NCBI GenBank assembly: GCA_902586125.1 | Contig: CACIGI010000003.1 | Coordinates: forward strand, 21,407-85,406 | Direction: 5' to 3' | From: an uncultured Pelagibacteraceae bacterium | Lineage (GTDB): Bacteria; Pseudomonadota; Alphaproteobacteria; Pelagibacterales; Pelagibacteraceae | DNA length: 64,000 nucleotides | Part shown: in pieces, positions 45,658 through 56,258 of the stretch | Layout: the number at the start of each line of letters is the position of its first letter | How positions within the stretch are numbered: the stretch's first letter is position 1 | Position numbers and translations under genes: made by a program | The notes under the pieces: model-generated | The model's input: the letters and a program-made list of their open reading frames with translations, nothing else | Told to the model about the DNA's origin: nothing | The model's database searches: none

Positions 45658-47722
45658 TATTTGCTTTTAACAATTGAAAATTCATAAAATTTTGAAAGGT
45701 TTTACATAACATATTTATAAGTTCCAAACGATTTTTTCTTAAATCTTCATTATCTTCATTTACTTTGACATTATCAAAAAATTCGAAAACTTCTTTTTTT
45801 GCTCCAGCTAAGACCGATAAGGATTCTTCAAAATTTTCATTATTATCTATATCTGAATAATACTTCTTTATATCAGTAATCTTTTTAAACAAATTTTTTT
45901 CATAATCGCTTTTAAAAATACCAGGATCAGTTGAATTAGTTATTTCAATTTCTTTATTTTCCATTTCACTTTGAAGTATATTAGATGCCCTTTTATAACT
46001 TGACGTTATATCTATACCAATTTGATTATTTATTATTTTATTTACACATCTTGCTTTTTCGAAAGATGAAAACAATTTATTAGTTGAAAAATTTGAAATC
46101 GATGCCTCAATGATATCAAATCGAATATCTTTTTCTTTAAGATAATATCTAAATCTATCTTTTAAGAAATTACTTAAATCTTTTTTTAATTCATCATTTA
46201 CAAGAGTAAAATTTTGTTCTTGATATAAACCAATAGAATAATTCAATAAATCGTTTAATTTTAAATCTTTTTTATTTTCAATTATTATTCTTATTATGCC
46301 GAGCGCCACTCTTCTAAGTGCAAACGGATCTTTTGAACTTGTGGGTTTTTCATCAATCCCAAAAAAACCAACAAGATTATCTATTTTGTCTGTCATCGAT
46401 AAAGCAATACTGAAAGGCTTTTTTGGTACATTTGAATCTAATCCAATCGGTAAATATTGTTCAGTTATTGATAAACAAATATCTTTATCAAAACCTTGTT
46501 GTTCGGAAAAATAGCCTCCCATAATTCCCTGTAATTCAGGAAACTCACTAACTAAATCAGAAGTTAAATCTGTTTTACAAATAGATGCTGATAACTCTAC
46601 TTTTTCTTTGCTAATTAATAATTCATCAGATATCATTCCACCTAATTTTCTCATTCGCTGAACTTTATCAAAATAGGTTCCGAGTCCCTTGAAAAAATTA
46701 ATTCTTTTTAGTTCAGATACCTTTTTTACTAAATTTTGTATTTTATCTTTATTCCAAAAAAATTCTGCATCGCTCAATCTAGCATCAACAACTCTTTGAT
46801 TTCCAAGTTTGATTAAGCCTTTTTGGTCTTTTTTATTTGCAACGAGTAAAAATTGATTTGTAATTTGATTATTTTTATCAATCGTAGGAAAATATTTTTG
46901 ATGTGACTGCATAGTCAAAATAAGTATTTCCTTCGGGATTGACAAAAATTTTTTATCAAAATCACATAGTAAAACGTTTGGACATTCAACTAAATCTACA
47001 ACCTCATCAAATAATTTTAAATTTTCTAAAATAAATAATTTTTTTTTACTTAATATCTTTGTGAATTCCTTTTGAATAATTTGTTTTCTTTTAGTTTGAT
47101 CAACAATCGTTCCATGTATCTTCAAAAATCTTTCATAAGATTTGAAATTTTTAAATACTCTTGTTTTCTCTTCATAATCCTTATCAATAAAAGTCCTATT
47201 AGACGAAGTTAGATGGTAAAATTTAAAATCTATTATTTTTTCATCAAATACTGATAAAATAGACTTTAACGGTCTTGCCCAATTAAGGTTAAATTCACCC
47301 CATTTCATTGATTTTTTCCATTGGTAGCTACCTAAAAGTTTTGGTATTAAATCTTTTAACAAATCTGAAGTGTTCAATGTTTTTGAGGGTGTTTTAAAAA
47401 AGTAGAATTCTCCTTTTTCTGTATCATGTTTAATAAGTTGTTTTTTGTCAATTTTATTTGATCTCAAAAAACCCTCAATTGCTTCTACAGGCGCAATAGT
47501 TTTGGGTCCCTTTATTTCCTCAGATGCAACTTTAATTTTTTTTTGTAAACCCTCAAATACGATAATTACTCTGTTTGGAGTTGATAATGAAAAACTTTTT
47601 TTTGATTTTATAGATTTATTAATAAAATATTCTCTAAATTCCTCTAAAAGTTTTTCACGAAAATTTTTTTGTAAATTGGCTGGAATTTCTTCACTAAATA
47701 ATTCTAAAAAAAATTCTGCCAT
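45650..47722 (-). CDS. glyS: Glycyl-tRNA synthetase beta subunit
   Basis: This is the tRNA-binding subunit of the bacterial heterotetrameric glycyl-tRNA synthetase. The N-terminus is EFFLELFSEEIPANLQKNFREKL (family FLLELGTEELP). Also seen are KSMKWGEFNLNWARPLKSIL, PKEILILTMQSHQKYFPTID and the HD-like region KADLTSDLVSEFPELQGIMGGYF (KTDLTSDLV... here). The ORF track begins at 47755, but the ATG at 47722 (MAEFFLELFSEEIP) starts 1 nt after the glyQ stop and is the family start. At about 690 aa it is full length. Confidence 0.95.
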   Translation of the reverse strand: MAEFFLELFSEEIPANLQKNFREKLLEEFREYFINKSIKSKKSFSLSTPNRVIIVFEGLQKKIKVASEEIKGPKTIAPVEAIEGFLRSNKIDKKQLIKHDTEKGEFYFFKTPSKTLNTSDLLKDLIPKLLGSYQWKKSMKWGEFNLNWARPLKSILSVFDEKIIDFKFYHLTSSNRTFIDKDYEEKTRVFKNFKSYERFLKIHGTIVDQTKRKQIIQKEFTKILSKKKLFILENLKLFDEVVDLVECPNVLLCDFDKKFLSIPKEILILTMQSHQKYFPTIDKNNQITNQFLLVANKKDQKGLIKLGNQRVVDARLSDAEFFWNKDKIQNLVKKVSELKRINFFKGLGTYFDKVQRMRKLGGMISDELLISKEKVELSASICKTDLTSDLVSEFPELQGIMGGYFSEQQGFDKDICLSITEQYLPIGLDSNVPKKPFSIALSMTDKIDNLVGFFGIDEKPTSSKDPFALRRVALGIIRIIIENKKDLKLNDLLNYSIGLYQEQNFTLVNDELKKDLSNFLKDRFRYYLKEKDIRFDIIEASISNFSTNKLFSSFEKARCVNKIINNQIGIDITSSYKRASNILQSEMENKEIEITNSTDPGIFKSDYEKNLFKKITDIKKYYSDIDNNENFEESLSVLAGAKKEVFEFFDNVKVNEDNEDLRKNRLELINMLCKTFQNFMNFQLLKANNE

Positions 47723-47723
47723 T

Positions 47724-48605
47724 TTATATTTGTGTATCAATCCAAATTGAAGCAACAGATTTTGTAATTTCTCTTATACGTCCAATATATTCTGCTCTCT
47801 GAGCAACACTGATAGCCCCTCTTGCATCAAGTATATTAAACACATGACTTGCTTTTAAGCATTGATCATAAGCTGGGAGCGATATTTTTTTATTTATTAA
47901 AGATTTAGCCTCACTTTCGAACATATCAAATATTTTTAACAGATTCGATGTATTAGCATGTTCAAAGTTATAAGCCGAAAATTCTTTCTCCGCTTGATGA
48001 AAAACTTCTCTGTATTCAACATTTTCGTTATTCCATATTAAATCATAAACATTATTTATTTGTTGTGTGAACATACAAATTCTTTCTAAGCCATAAGTAA
48101 TTTCTACTGAAACAGGTTTACATTCAAAGCCAGCCATTTGTTGAAAATATGTAAATTGAGTTATTTCCATCCCATCACACCAAACTTCCCAACCAAGACC
48201 TGCTGCGCCTAAAGTTGGACTTTCCCAATCATCCTCAACAAATCTAATATCATGATTTTTATAATCAATACCGATTGTAGATAAACTATTTAAATAAAGT
48301 TTTTTTATATTTGATGGAGAAGGTTTAATTATAACTTGAAATTGATAATAGTGCTGAAGTCTATTAGGGTTATCTCCATATCTTCCATCAGTCGGTCTTC
48401 TGGAAGGTTGTACATAAGCTGCTTTCCATGGTTTTGGTCCAAGTGACCTAAGAGTTGTAGCTGGATGAAAAGTTCCTGCTCCAACCTCCATATCATATGG
48501 TTGTAAAATTATACAACCATGTTTACTCCAATATTTTTGGAGGTTTAAAATCGTATCCTGAAAAGTTTGAAATTTTGGTTTTTTTTTACTTTTTTTAGAG
48601 GCCAT
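47724..48605 (-). CDS. glyQ: Glycyl-tRNA synthetase alpha subunit
   Basis: This is the catalytic subunit that activates glycine. It shows the highly conserved [63 protein letters not shown]. The next segments are [51 protein letters not shown] and the C-terminal [22 protein letters not shown]. At 293 aa it is full length. Its start overlaps the S49 peptidase stop by 11 nt; glyS follows directly. Confidence 0.97.
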   Translation of the reverse strand: MASKKSKKKPKFQTFQDTILNLQKYWSKHGCIILQPYDMEVGAGTFHPATTLRSLGPKPWKAAYVQPSRRPTDGRYGDNPNRLQHYYQFQVIIKPSPSNIKKLYLNSLSTIGIDYKNHDIRFVEDDWESPTLGAAGLGWEVWCDGMEITQFTYFQQMAGFECKPVSVEITYGLERICMFTQQINNVYDLIWNNENVEYREVFHQAEKEFSAYNFEHANTSNLLKIFDMFESEAKSLINKKISLPAYDQCLKASHVFNILDARGAISVAQRAEYIGRIREITKSVASIWIDTQI

Positions 48606-49401
48606 ATTTTTGCCAAATAGATTTTTCTTCTAATATATTTGCGACCTGATCGACGTGATCGTTAGATGATGATAATTTCTTACTCAACCAACTTTTAGAT
48701 TTTTCAAATTTTTTGATTATTACATCTTCTCCAAATTTTTCTCTCAACACTTGATTGGCATCACCTATTTCATCGATCAAACCAAGTTCTTTGGATTTAG
48801 TCCCAGACCAAAACTCTCCAGAAAATAACTCAACTTCTGAATTCTTTAGTTTTTCACCTCTACTTTTTTCAACAACATTGATAAAATCTTTATGCAAATC
48901 TAATTGTATATTTTTTAATCTTTCTATATCTTCTTTTTTTTCTTCAAGAAACGGATCGAGAGTGCTTTTATTTTTACCAGCAGTATGAACTCTTCTTTCA
49001 ACTCCAATTTTTTTAATTAACTCTGTAAAACCAAATGATGAATAAATTACACCTATAGATCCAATAATTGAACTAGAGTTTGCATAAATTTCATCACCAG
49101 CACACGCAATCAAATAGCCTCCTGATGCAGCAATATCCTCTGCAAAAACTATTACCTTTTTTTTATTCTTTTTTGCTTGTTGTCTTATAAAATTAAAGAT
49201 TAAGTGTGATTGTACAGGTGATCCACCAGGAGAATTAATTGTAATAGCAACACATGGTGCTTTTTTTACAGAAAAAGCCTTTAAAATTATCTCTTCTTGA
49301 CCTGAAAAATCTATACCTTGTTTAAATTTACCAACGTTTCCGATAACACCAGCTAATTTGATATGAGGAATAATTTTCTTCTTTTTAAAAATTGAGAACA
49401 T
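48595..49401 (-). CDS. S49-family (SppA/SohB-like) serine peptidase
   Basis: This is predicted to be a ClpP-fold peptidase acting on membrane-embedded or signal peptides. It shows [45 protein letters not shown], and the catalytic Ser region [27 protein letters not shown]. Later segments are [10 protein letters not shown] and [20 protein letters not shown]. No N-terminal membrane helix is evident; it starts with [21 protein letters not shown]. At 268 aa it is a single-domain form, shorter than E. coli SppA. It is divergent from the polyprenyl synthase gene. Confidence 0.88.
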   Translation of the reverse strand: MFSIFKKKKIIPHIKLAGVIGNVGKFKQGIDFSGQEEIILKAFSVKKAPCVAITINSPGGSPVQSHLIFNFIRQQAKKNKKKVIVFAEDIAASGGYLIACAGDEIYANSSSIIGSIGVIYSSFGFTELIKKIGVERRVHTAGKNKSTLDPFLEEKKEDIERLKNIQLDLHKDFINVVEKSRGEKLKNSEVELFSGEFWSGTKSKELGLIDEIGDANQVLREKFGEDVIIKKFEKSKSWLSKKLSSSNDHVDQVANILEEKSIWQKYGL

Positions 49402-49421
49402 AACAAAACTTTATAGAATTT

Positions 49422-49449
49422 TTGTATTAATATAAAGACACCTTATAAT
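49422..49449 (+). promoter_or_regulatory. Probable promoter for the polyprenyl synthase gene
   Basis: TTGTAT and a perfect TATAAT are separated by 16 nt within the 113-nt gap between the divergent S49 peptidase and ispB-like genes. Transcription would begin about 60 nt ahead of the ispB ATG at 49515. Nothing else is recognised in this gap. Confidence 0.45.
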
Positions 49450-49514
49450 TGAAGATTTAGGTGCGTCAATTGATAAGTATCAAAAGAAACTTATTACACT
49501 AGTTTGCTCACATT

Positions 49515-50528
49515 ATGGGAAGCGTGATTCAACTTAAAAAACAAATTAATAACTCCTACTTTCAACTCAAAAACTCAGTTGAAAATAAGTTAATGCTTGT
49601 TGAGGAAAAAATTAAATCAAAACTAGACAGTAATGTTGAGTTAGTTAAAAAAATGACAGACTATCATTTAAATACTGGTGGCAAAAGGTTAAGAGCCTTA
49701 TTAACCTTGGGCTCATCAAAGTTATGTGGTTATACAAAAGGCACCAGAGACATAAATTTGGCAGCTTGCGTGGAGCTAATTCATGCTGCAACTTTGATGC
49801 ATGATGATGTTATAGATAATGGTTCAATTAGAAGAGGTAAAAAAACCCCAAATAAAATTTGGGGTAATCACTCATCTGTTCTGGCTGGCGATTATCTTCT
49901 TAGTAGGTGCTTTGAAATGATGGTAGAAGATGGAAATATTGAAGTTTTAAAACTACTATCGTCAACATCATCAATAATTGCTCAAGGTGAAATTTTGCAA
50001 CTCCAGCATAAAGGTGAAGTAGATATGCTTGAAGAAACTTATTTAAAAATAATTTCTTCAAAGACAGCTGAGTTATTTGCTGCTGCAACTAAAGTAGGAG
50101 CAATTTTATCAGAAATGAAAACTAAAGAGAAAGAAGCTTTAGAGTTTTATGGTAGGAATTTAGGTTTAACTTTTCAAATTGCTGATGACACTTTAGATTA
50201 TAATTCAGAATTAAAACTATTTGGAAAAAATATTGGACAAGACTTCTATGAGGGAAAAATTACACTACCAATAATTCTACTGTTTCAAAAAGCTAATAAA
50301 GACGAAAAGGAAACTCTTAAGAAAACCTTTGCAAAAGAAGAGAGAAATCAAAATGATTTAAATTATACTTTATCTTTAATAAAAAAATATGATATTATAA
50401 ATAGTTGTTATCAAAAGGCCAAGCACTATATTAATTTGTCATCAAATTCATTATCGGTATTTAAAGACTCTGAAGAAAAAAATATCCTCGAAAATTTAAC
50501 GTCTTTTAGTTTATCAAGAAATTTTTAG
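49515..50528 (+). CDS. ispB: Octaprenyl/long-chain polyprenyl diphosphate synthase
   Basis: This trans-prenyltransferase makes the long side chain of ubiquinone. It has the first aspartate-rich motif LMHDDVIDNGSIRRGKKTPN and the second IADDTLDYNSELKLFGKNIGQDFYEGKITLPIIL. GGKRLRALLTL near the N-terminus is the allylic binding region. The residue pattern before the first DDxxD (ELIHAATL) lacks the bulky aromatics that stop chains at C15, fitting a long-chain product. At 337 aa it is normal. Chain length (C40-C50) cannot be fixed from sequence. It overlaps pdxH convergently by 4 nt. Confidence 0.9.
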   Translation: MGSVIQLKKQINNSYFQLKNSVENKLMLVEEKIKSKLDSNVELVKKMTDYHLNTGGKRLRALLTLGSSKLCGYTKGTRDINLAACVELIHAATLMHDDVIDNGSIRRGKKTPNKIWGNHSSVLAGDYLLSRCFEMMVEDGNIEVLKLLSSTSSIIAQGEILQLQHKGEVDMLEETYLKIISSKTAELFAAATKVGAILSEMKTKEKEALEFYGRNLGLTFQIADDTLDYNSELKLFGKNIGQDFYEGKITLPIILLFQKANKDEKETLKKTFAKEERNQNDLNYTLSLIKKYDIINSCYQKAKHYINLSSNSLSVFKDSEEKNILENLTSFSLSRNF

Positions 50529-51151
50529 GGACTTAAAAGACTTTTCGTCCAACCACTATTTGCTGTCAATTTATACTTTAGTCTTTCGTGTATTCTATTG
50601 TCTCCATCTAACCAAAATTCTATGCTCGTAGGTTTTAAATTCCAGCCTGACCAATGATTTGGTCTTGGAACATTATTTTGATCTTGGTATTTATTTTTAA
50701 ATTTTTCTAGTGATTTTATCAATTCTTCCCTATTGACTAATTCACTACTTTGTTTTGATGCCCAAGCCCCAATTCTACTTTCGTAAGCTCTAGAATTAAA
50801 ATAATTATCAGCTACCTCATCTTCTACTTGGCTCAAAGTACCTACAATTCTAATTTGCCTAAGCAAACTTTTCCAATGAAAACACATTGTTGCATTAGGG
50901 TTTTCTTTTATTTCGTTTCCTTTCTGACTATTAAGATTAGTATAAAAAATAAATCCATTTTTATCGTAATCTTTAAGAAGAACCATCCTTACTGATGGAA
51001 CGCCTTGTTTTGTTGCAGTTCCAAGAGCTAAAGCATTTGGATCATTAATTTCATTCTTTTTTGCCTCTTCGTACCAACTTTCAAATAATTTAAAAGGATC
51101 ATCTAAATCTAGAAAGCATTTATTAAGCCCTAGTGAGTTTTTTTCATTCAT
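50525..51151 (-). CDS. pdxH: Pyridoxamine 5'-phosphate oxidase
   Basis: This FMN enzyme oxidises pyridoxine or pyridoxamine phosphate to pyridoxal 5'-phosphate. It has PFKLFESWYEEAKKNEINDPNALALGTATKQGVPSVRMVLLKDYDKNGFIFYTN and KENPNATMCFHWKSLLRQIRIVGTLSQ. Further on are SRAYESRIGAWAS and the C-terminal RPNHWSGWNLKPTSIEFWLDGDNRIHERLKY. The ending is WTKSLLSP instead of the usual W...RLxP. At 208 aa it is full length. It is divergent from aroC with 33 nt between them. Confidence 0.95.
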   Translation of the reverse strand: MNEKNSLGLNKCFLDLDDPFKLFESWYEEAKKNEINDPNALALGTATKQGVPSVRMVLLKDYDKNGFIFYTNLNSQKGNEIKENPNATMCFHWKSLLRQIRIVGTLSQVEDEVADNYFNSRAYESRIGAWASKQSSELVNREELIKSLEKFKNKYQDQNNVPRPNHWSGWNLKPTSIEFWLDGDNRIHERLKYKLTANSGWTKSLLSP

Positions 51152-51184
51152 AATTTTAACAAAATAATCTATACAATATAAATA

Positions 51185-52267
51185 ATGTCATTTAATACTT
51201 TTGGAAAGGTTTTTCGTTTCACTACATGGGGAGAATCTCATGGTCCTGCAATTGGTTGTATAATAGATGGTTGTCCGCCACTAATAAACCTCAATGATCG
51301 AGATATTCAAATGGAACTTAACAAAAGAAAACCTGGTCAATCTAAATTTACTACTCAAAGAAAAGAGAGTGATAAAGTAGAGATTCTTTCAGGAGTCTTT
51401 GAAGGTAAAACGACTGGAACTCCAATCTCTTTACTAATTTATAACGAGGATATGCGCTCAAAAGATTATAGTGATATTAAGGATAAATTCAGACCAGGTC
51501 ATGCTGATTTCACTTACTTTAAAAAGTACGGCATTAGAGATTATAGAGGTGGTGGAAGATCTTCTGCGCGAGAGACTGCTTCTAGAGTTGCAGCAGGAGC
51601 GGTAGCAAAAAAAGTTTTGGAAAAAAAATTAGGTAAGAAATTTAAAATTTCTGGCGCAGTCACACAACTTGGAATTCTTGGGTGCGATACAAACAAGTGG
51701 GATGATAAGATAATTTATAAAAATCCGTTTTTTTGTCCTGATAAATCAATGCTTAAAATCTGGGAAAAATATCTTTTAAGTATTAGAAAGGCAGGTTCAT
51801 CTTGTGGTGCCATAATTGAAATTAGAGCTAATGGTATTCCTGCAGGATTGGGGGCACCAATTTACTCAAAATTAGACTCTGATATTGCATCTGCAATGAT
51901 GAGTATTAATGCTGTAAAAGGAGTTAATATTGGCTCTGGAATGAATTCCGCTCAATTGTCCGGAGAAGAAAATTCAGATGAAATTTCAAAATCAAAAAAT
52001 AAATTAAAGTTTAACTCAAATAATGCAGGTGGAATTCTTGGTGGCATCTCCTCTGGTCAACAAATAATTGTTTCATTTGCTGTAAAGCCTACATCATCAA
52101 TTTTAAAGAGCAGAAAGACAATTAATAAATTTGGAAAAAATACTAGCATATCTGTTAAGGGAAGACATGATCCGTGTGTTGGAATTAGAGCAGTTCCAGT
52201 GGGTGAAGCTATGCTATCATGCGTTTTACTTGATCATTATTTATTGAATCAAGCCCAATGTGGATAA
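51185..52267 (+). CDS. aroC: Chorismate synthase
   Basis: This FMN-dependent enzyme converts EPSP to chorismate in aromatic biosynthesis. The three family signatures are present: [19 protein letters not shown], the mid-region [25 protein letters not shown], and [17 protein letters not shown] near the end. [22 protein letters not shown] is also characteristic. At 360 aa it is full length. It is convergent with dxs, with a 5-nt gap, so there is little space for a terminator. Confidence 0.97.
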   Translation: MSFNTFGKVFRFTTWGESHGPAIGCIIDGCPPLINLNDRDIQMELNKRKPGQSKFTTQRKESDKVEILSGVFEGKTTGTPISLLIYNEDMRSKDYSDIKDKFRPGHADFTYFKKYGIRDYRGGGRSSARETASRVAAGAVAKKVLEKKLGKKFKISGAVTQLGILGCDTNKWDDKIIYKNPFFCPDKSMLKIWEKYLLSIRKAGSSCGAIIEIRANGIPAGLGAPIYSKLDSDIASAMMSINAVKGVNIGSGMNSAQLSGEENSDEISKSKNKLKFNSNNAGGILGGISSGQQIIVSFAVKPTSSILKSRKTINKFGKNTSISVKGRHDPCVGIRAVPVGEAMLSCVLLDHYLLNQAQCG

Positions 52268-52272
52268 TCACT

Positions 52273-54186
52273 TTATTTTTGTTTTTGTAAAATAATATTT
52301 GAATTTAAAACATCTAAAATTTGTTCTTCAATAGAAATGCTATCTAAATTTGCGAGTTTATACATGTTTTCAGGTTTGTCTTGATCAATAAAAATATCTG
52401 GAAGTTTCATCGATCTAAATTTTAAATTTGAGTCCATTAGTCCCTTTTTTGTTAAAAAATCAATCACATGAGAACCGAATCCACCAATTGACCCCTCCTC
52501 AATAGTTACAATTGCCTCGTGTGTTGTTGCTAATTGCCATATCAAATTTTCATCCAATGGTTTGGCAAATCTTGCATCCACTATTGTGATATTAACACCT
52601 TTTTTTTTTAAATTTTCTGATGCCCTTAAACTTTCACTTAATCTTGCACCAAAGTTTATTAAAGCTAACTTTTTTCCATCTTGAATAATTCTTGATTTAC
52701 CAATCTCTATCTTTTCATTAATTGATGGCAATATTGATCCGATACCACTCCCTCTTGGATATCTGAATGCACAGGGTCTATCATTAATTTCTGTAGAAGT
52801 ATTAATCATTCTTACCAACTCGGCCTCATCACTTGCAGCCATTACAATAAAATTTGGTAGTGTTGCTAAATAAGTCGTGTCAAAACTACCAGCGTGTGTA
52901 GGTCCATCAGCTCCAACTAATCCTGCTCTATCTATTGCAAATCTTACAGGTAAACTCTGAATTGCAACATCATGAACGACTTGATCATATGCTCTCTGAA
53001 GAAATGTTGAGTAAATTGCTGCATAAGGTTTGTAATTTTCAGTCGCTAAACCAGCTGCAAACGTAACAGCATGTTGTTCAGCAATACCAACATCATAAGT
53101 TCTATCTGGAAATTCTTTTCTAAAATTGCTTAATCCAGTTCCATCTGGCATTGCAGCTGTTATTGCAATTATTTTACTATCTTTTTTTGCGTGTTGTATC
53201 AGAGTATCAGCAAAAACTTTAGTGTATGATGGTACTTTATTGGAACTTTTTTCCTGTTCTCCAGTCTTTACATTAAATTTGGAGACCCCATGATAATGAT
53301 CTTTTGCCTCTTCAGCAAAAGAATAGCCTTTTCCTTTTTTTGTTTTTATATGAATTAATATAGGACCTTGGTGTTTTGAGTCTCTTGCATTTCTTAAAAT
53401 TGGAATCAATGAGGAAAGGTCATGGCCATCTATAGGACCAATATAATAGAAACCTAATGAACTAAATAAAGTTCCACCGGTTACAGCTGATCTTAATAAA
53501 TCTTCAGCTTTACCCGCTTTTGCACTAAATCTTTTTGAAAATGCTGATGTAATTAATTTTATAGTTTCTCTTAGACTAAAATAAATTTTACCAGAAAAAA
53601 TTTTAGCTAAATATGTTCCCATTGCTCCGACAGGCCTTGCAATTGACATGTCGTTATCATTCAATATCACAATCATTTTAGTCTTAGAGGCACCTGCGTT
53701 ATTCATGGCCTCATAAGCCATACCTGCACTTATTGCACCATCACCAATCACTGCTATAACATTCTCTGATTTTTTTGACAATTTATTTGCCTCCGCAATT
53801 CCCAAAGCTGATGAAATTGAGGTAGAACTATGCGCAGCTCCGAAAGGATCATATTCACTTTCTAAACGCCTAGTAAATCCTGAGAGACCCCCTCCTTGCC
53901 GAAGTGTTCTTATTTTATCTTTTCTTCCTGTTAAAATTTTATGTGGATAACATTGGTGTCCTACATCCCAAATTAATTTATCACTTGGTGTGTTAAAAAT
54001 ATAATGTAATGCTACGCTTAATTCTACTACACCTAAACTAGCACCCAAATGTCCTCCAGTAACTGATACTGCATCGATCATTTCCTCTCTTAATTCATCA
54101 GCAACCTTTTGCAGTTTTGTTTCAGGAACTTTTTTTAAGTCTGATGGAAAATTAATCTGATCTAAAAATTCGTAATTTTTTTTCAT
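52273..54186 (-). CDS. dxs: 1-deoxy-D-xylulose-5-phosphate synthase
   Basis: This thiamine-diphosphate enzyme performs the first step of the MEP isoprenoid pathway from pyruvate and glyceraldehyde 3-phosphate. It shows [45 protein letters not shown] and the ThDP motif [37 protein letters not shown] and [15 protein letters not shown] follow. At 637 aa it is full length. It overlaps the ispA stop by 4 nt. The xseB-ispA-dxs order is classical, linking isoprenoid precursor supply with farnesyl diphosphate synthesis. Confidence 0.97.
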   Translation of the reverse strand: MKKNYEFLDQINFPSDLKKVPETKLQKVADELREEMIDAVSVTGGHLGASLGVVELSVALHYIFNTPSDKLIWDVGHQCYPHKILTGRKDKIRTLRQGGGLSGFTRRLESEYDPFGAAHSSTSISSALGIAEANKLSKKSENVIAVIGDGAISAGMAYEAMNNAGASKTKMIVILNDNDMSIARPVGAMGTYLAKIFSGKIYFSLRETIKLITSAFSKRFSAKAGKAEDLLRSAVTGGTLFSSLGFYYIGPIDGHDLSSLIPILRNARDSKHQGPILIHIKTKKGKGYSFAEEAKDHYHGVSKFNVKTGEQEKSSNKVPSYTKVFADTLIQHAKKDSKIIAITAAMPDGTGLSNFRKEFPDRTYDVGIAEQHAVTFAAGLATENYKPYAAIYSTFLQRAYDQVVHDVAIQSLPVRFAIDRAGLVGADGPTHAGSFDTTYLATLPNFIVMAASDEAELVRMINTSTEINDRPCAFRYPRGSGIGSILPSINEKIEIGKSRIIQDGKKLALINFGARLSESLRASENLKKKGVNITIVDARFAKPLDENLIWQLATTHEAIVTIEEGSIGGFGSHVIDFLTKKGLMDSNLKFRSMKLPDIFIDQDKPENMYKLANLDSISIEEQILDVLNSNIILQKQK

Positions 54187-55055
54187 TTATTTCTATTTAA
54201 AATATAATTTAGAGTTTCGGTTAAATTCTTAGATTTTGGTCCATACTTTTTTAACTTAGTATTTATTTTTAAAATTAGTTTATTTGCATATTTAATAGTA
54301 TTTTTATCTCCCAGTAAACTAATAAGAGTTGCTTTACCTTTTTTCTTATCTTTTCCAGTTTTTTTTCCAGCAGCAGAAAGACTTCCATTATAATCAATTA
54401 AATCGTCAGCAACTTGAAATAGTAATCCTATATCAGCTCCAATATTTTCAAATTTTTGGATATCTTTTTTACTTTTGTTCTTTAAAATTAGTGGAGCTAC
54501 ACAACAAAAACTAAACAGTTTTCCAGTTTTTTTTATTTCCATTTCAATTATTTTTTTTTCTGAAATTTTCTTATGTTCATAGCTAAGATCTAAATATTGA
54601 CCACCAGCAATCCCGAGATGTCCAGAACTCTCAGAAATTTTATTAATTAATCTAATTTTTGTTTTTTCATTGACATTTAAACCTTTGTGACTCAAAATTT
54701 CGAATGCCATAGTTAAGAGTGAGTTTCCAGCAAGAACAGCTGTAGACTCTCCAAATTTGATATGAGTAGAAGGCTTACCTCGTCTTATTAAATCATCATC
54801 CATACATGGTAAATCGTCATGAATAAGTGAATAAGCATGAATACATTCAACAGCAGCACCAATAATTAGTAAGGTTTTATAATTTAAGTTAAATATTGAA
54901 CCAACATCAACTAGTATTTTTGATCTTATTTTTTTACCACCCGAAAATAATCCATATTGCATTGGGACAATCAGTTCTGATTTTTTTTGCTTTTTAATAA
55001 ATCTTTTTAAAAAAATATTTGTGTCTTTAGCAATTTTATTTAGTTTTTTTTGCAT
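54183..55055 (-). CDS. ispA: Farnesyl diphosphate synthase (IspA-type)
   Basis: This short-chain prenyltransferase makes C15 farnesyl diphosphate. The first aspartate motif is [30 protein letters not shown], with the two-residue insert typical of bacterial FPP synthases. The second is [49 protein letters not shown] and [10 protein letters not shown] also match. At 290 aa it is normal. It overlaps xseB by 20 nt and dxs by 4 nt. Confidence 0.95.
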   Translation of the reverse strand: MQKKLNKIAKDTNIFLKRFIKKQKKSELIVPMQYGLFSGGKKIRSKILVDVGSIFNLNYKTLLIIGAAVECIHAYSLIHDDLPCMDDDLIRRGKPSTHIKFGESTAVLAGNSLLTMAFEILSHKGLNVNEKTKIRLINKISESSGHLGIAGGQYLDLSYEHKKISEKKIIEMEIKKTGKLFSFCCVAPLILKNKSKKDIQKFENIGADIGLLFQVADDLIDYNGSLSAAGKKTGKDKKKGKATLISLLGDKNTIKYANKLILKINTKLKKYGPKSKNLTETLNYILNRNK

Positions 55056-55290
55056 TATTTTTTGAGGTTATCTTGGATATATTATTTTTAGTTGTTGTAT
55101 TAATATCAGTAACTTTTTTTTTAAATTTTTTCTCGATGATATTGTTAAGTTTTATCAAATTTTGATATTTTTCAATTGAATTTTGTAAATCTTTTTGACT
55201 TTCTAAATCCTCAATTATCTTATTAGCTTCGAGAGTTAATTCCTCCAGAGACGAAGATTCATAATCATTTGGTAAATCTTTATCTTTCAT
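55036..55290 (-). CDS. xseB: Exodeoxyribonuclease VII small subunit
   Basis: XseB is the small helical subunit of the ExoVII single-strand DNA nuclease. The 84-aa product shows SSLEELTLEANKIIEDLESQKDLQNSIEKYQNLIKL, close to the family pattern (fEeal.eLe.iv..Le.g.l.LeesL..yeeG..L). The C-terminal Lys/Asn/Thr tail is low complexity. The gene order xseB-ispA-dxs strongly supports the call. The large subunit XseA is not in this window. Confidence 0.85.
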   Translation of the reverse strand: MKDKDLPNDYESSSLEELTLEANKIIEDLESQKDLQNSIEKYQNLIKLNNIIEKKFKKKVTDINTTTKNNISKITSKNNAKKTK

Positions 55291-55310
55291 ATAATACTCT
55301 CAGATAATAC

Positions 55311-56258
55311 ATGAAAATTAATCTTGCAAATATTAAAAAAGCAAAAAAACTTCTATATAAAAGGGAGTGTATTGCTATACCAACAGAGACAGTTTATGGT
55401 TTGGCGGGTAATGCCTACTCAGACCAAGCCTGTCAAAAAATATATAAACTTAAAAAAAGACCAAAAAATAACCCGCTAATAGTTCATTATCTGAATATTC
55501 AAAGTTTGAAAAAAGATTGTCATTTAAACAATGACTTTATTAGATTATATAAAAAATTTTGTCCTGGTCCTTTAACATTTATCCTAAATCTTAAAAAATC
55601 ATCAAAAATTTCAAAAATAATTACAAATAAAAAGAATACATTAGCTGTAAGATTTCCACGGCACTCAGTCACAAGAAGATTACTTAAAATTTTAGAATTT
55701 CCTTTAGCGGCTCCAAGTGCTAATCCCTCATCTAGAGTTAGTGCTGTTACATCCAATGATGTAAAAGAAGATTTTGGGAAAAAAATTAAGTACATACTAG
55801 AGGGTGGGAAATCATCTATCGGTGTAGAATCAACAATTATTGATCTTAGAAAGAATCCTAAAATCTTAAGATTGGGTGGTTTAAATATTTCAACTATTCA
55901 AAAAATACTAAGAAAAAAAATAACAATAAATAACAAGCCTTCAAAAATCGTTTCACCAGGACAACTTAAGATTCATTATTCACCAGGTTTGCCCATCAGA
56001 CTTAATGCAAAAAATATTCATCAAGATGAAGCATACTTGTTGATTAGAAAGAAAAAAGTAAGTAAATCAAATTATTATTTTTTGTCAAAAAAAGGAAATC
56101 TAAAAGAAGCTGCAAAAAATTTATATTCTACTTTGAGGAAAATTAAAAAAAAGAAATATAGCTCGATTGCAGTATGTAAAATTCCTGATAGAGGATATGG
56201 TAAAACTATTAATGATAGATTATTAAGAGCATCAAGATTCAATGAAAAAACCACTTGA
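55311..56258 (+). CDS. Threonylcarbamoyl-AMP synthase (Sua5 type)
   Basis: This makes threonylcarbamoyl-AMP for the t6A37 tRNA modification. The N-terminal YrdC domain shows ECIAIPTETVYGLAGNAYSDQACQKIYKLKKRPKNNPLIVH, PGPLTFIL, LAVRFPRH and PLAAPSANPSSRVSAVT. The C-terminal Sua5 domain begins with SPGQLKIHYSPGLPIRL, the Sua5-specific linker motif. At 315 aa it is the long two-domain Sua5 form. It overlaps the downstream ABC ATPase start by 17 nt and is divergent from xseB with a 20-nt gap. Confidence 0.93.
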   Translation: MKINLANIKKAKKLLYKRECIAIPTETVYGLAGNAYSDQACQKIYKLKKRPKNNPLIVHYLNIQSLKKDCHLNNDFIRLYKKFCPGPLTFILNLKKSSKISKIITNKKNTLAVRFPRHSVTRRLLKILEFPLAAPSANPSSRVSAVTSNDVKEDFGKKIKYILEGGKSSIGVESTIIDLRKNPKILRLGGLNISTIQKILRKKITINNKPSKIVSPGQLKIHYSPGLPIRLNAKNIHQDEAYLLIRKKKVSKSNYYFLSKKGNLKEAAKNLYSTLRKIKKKKYSSIAVCKIPDRGYGKTINDRLLRASRFNEKTT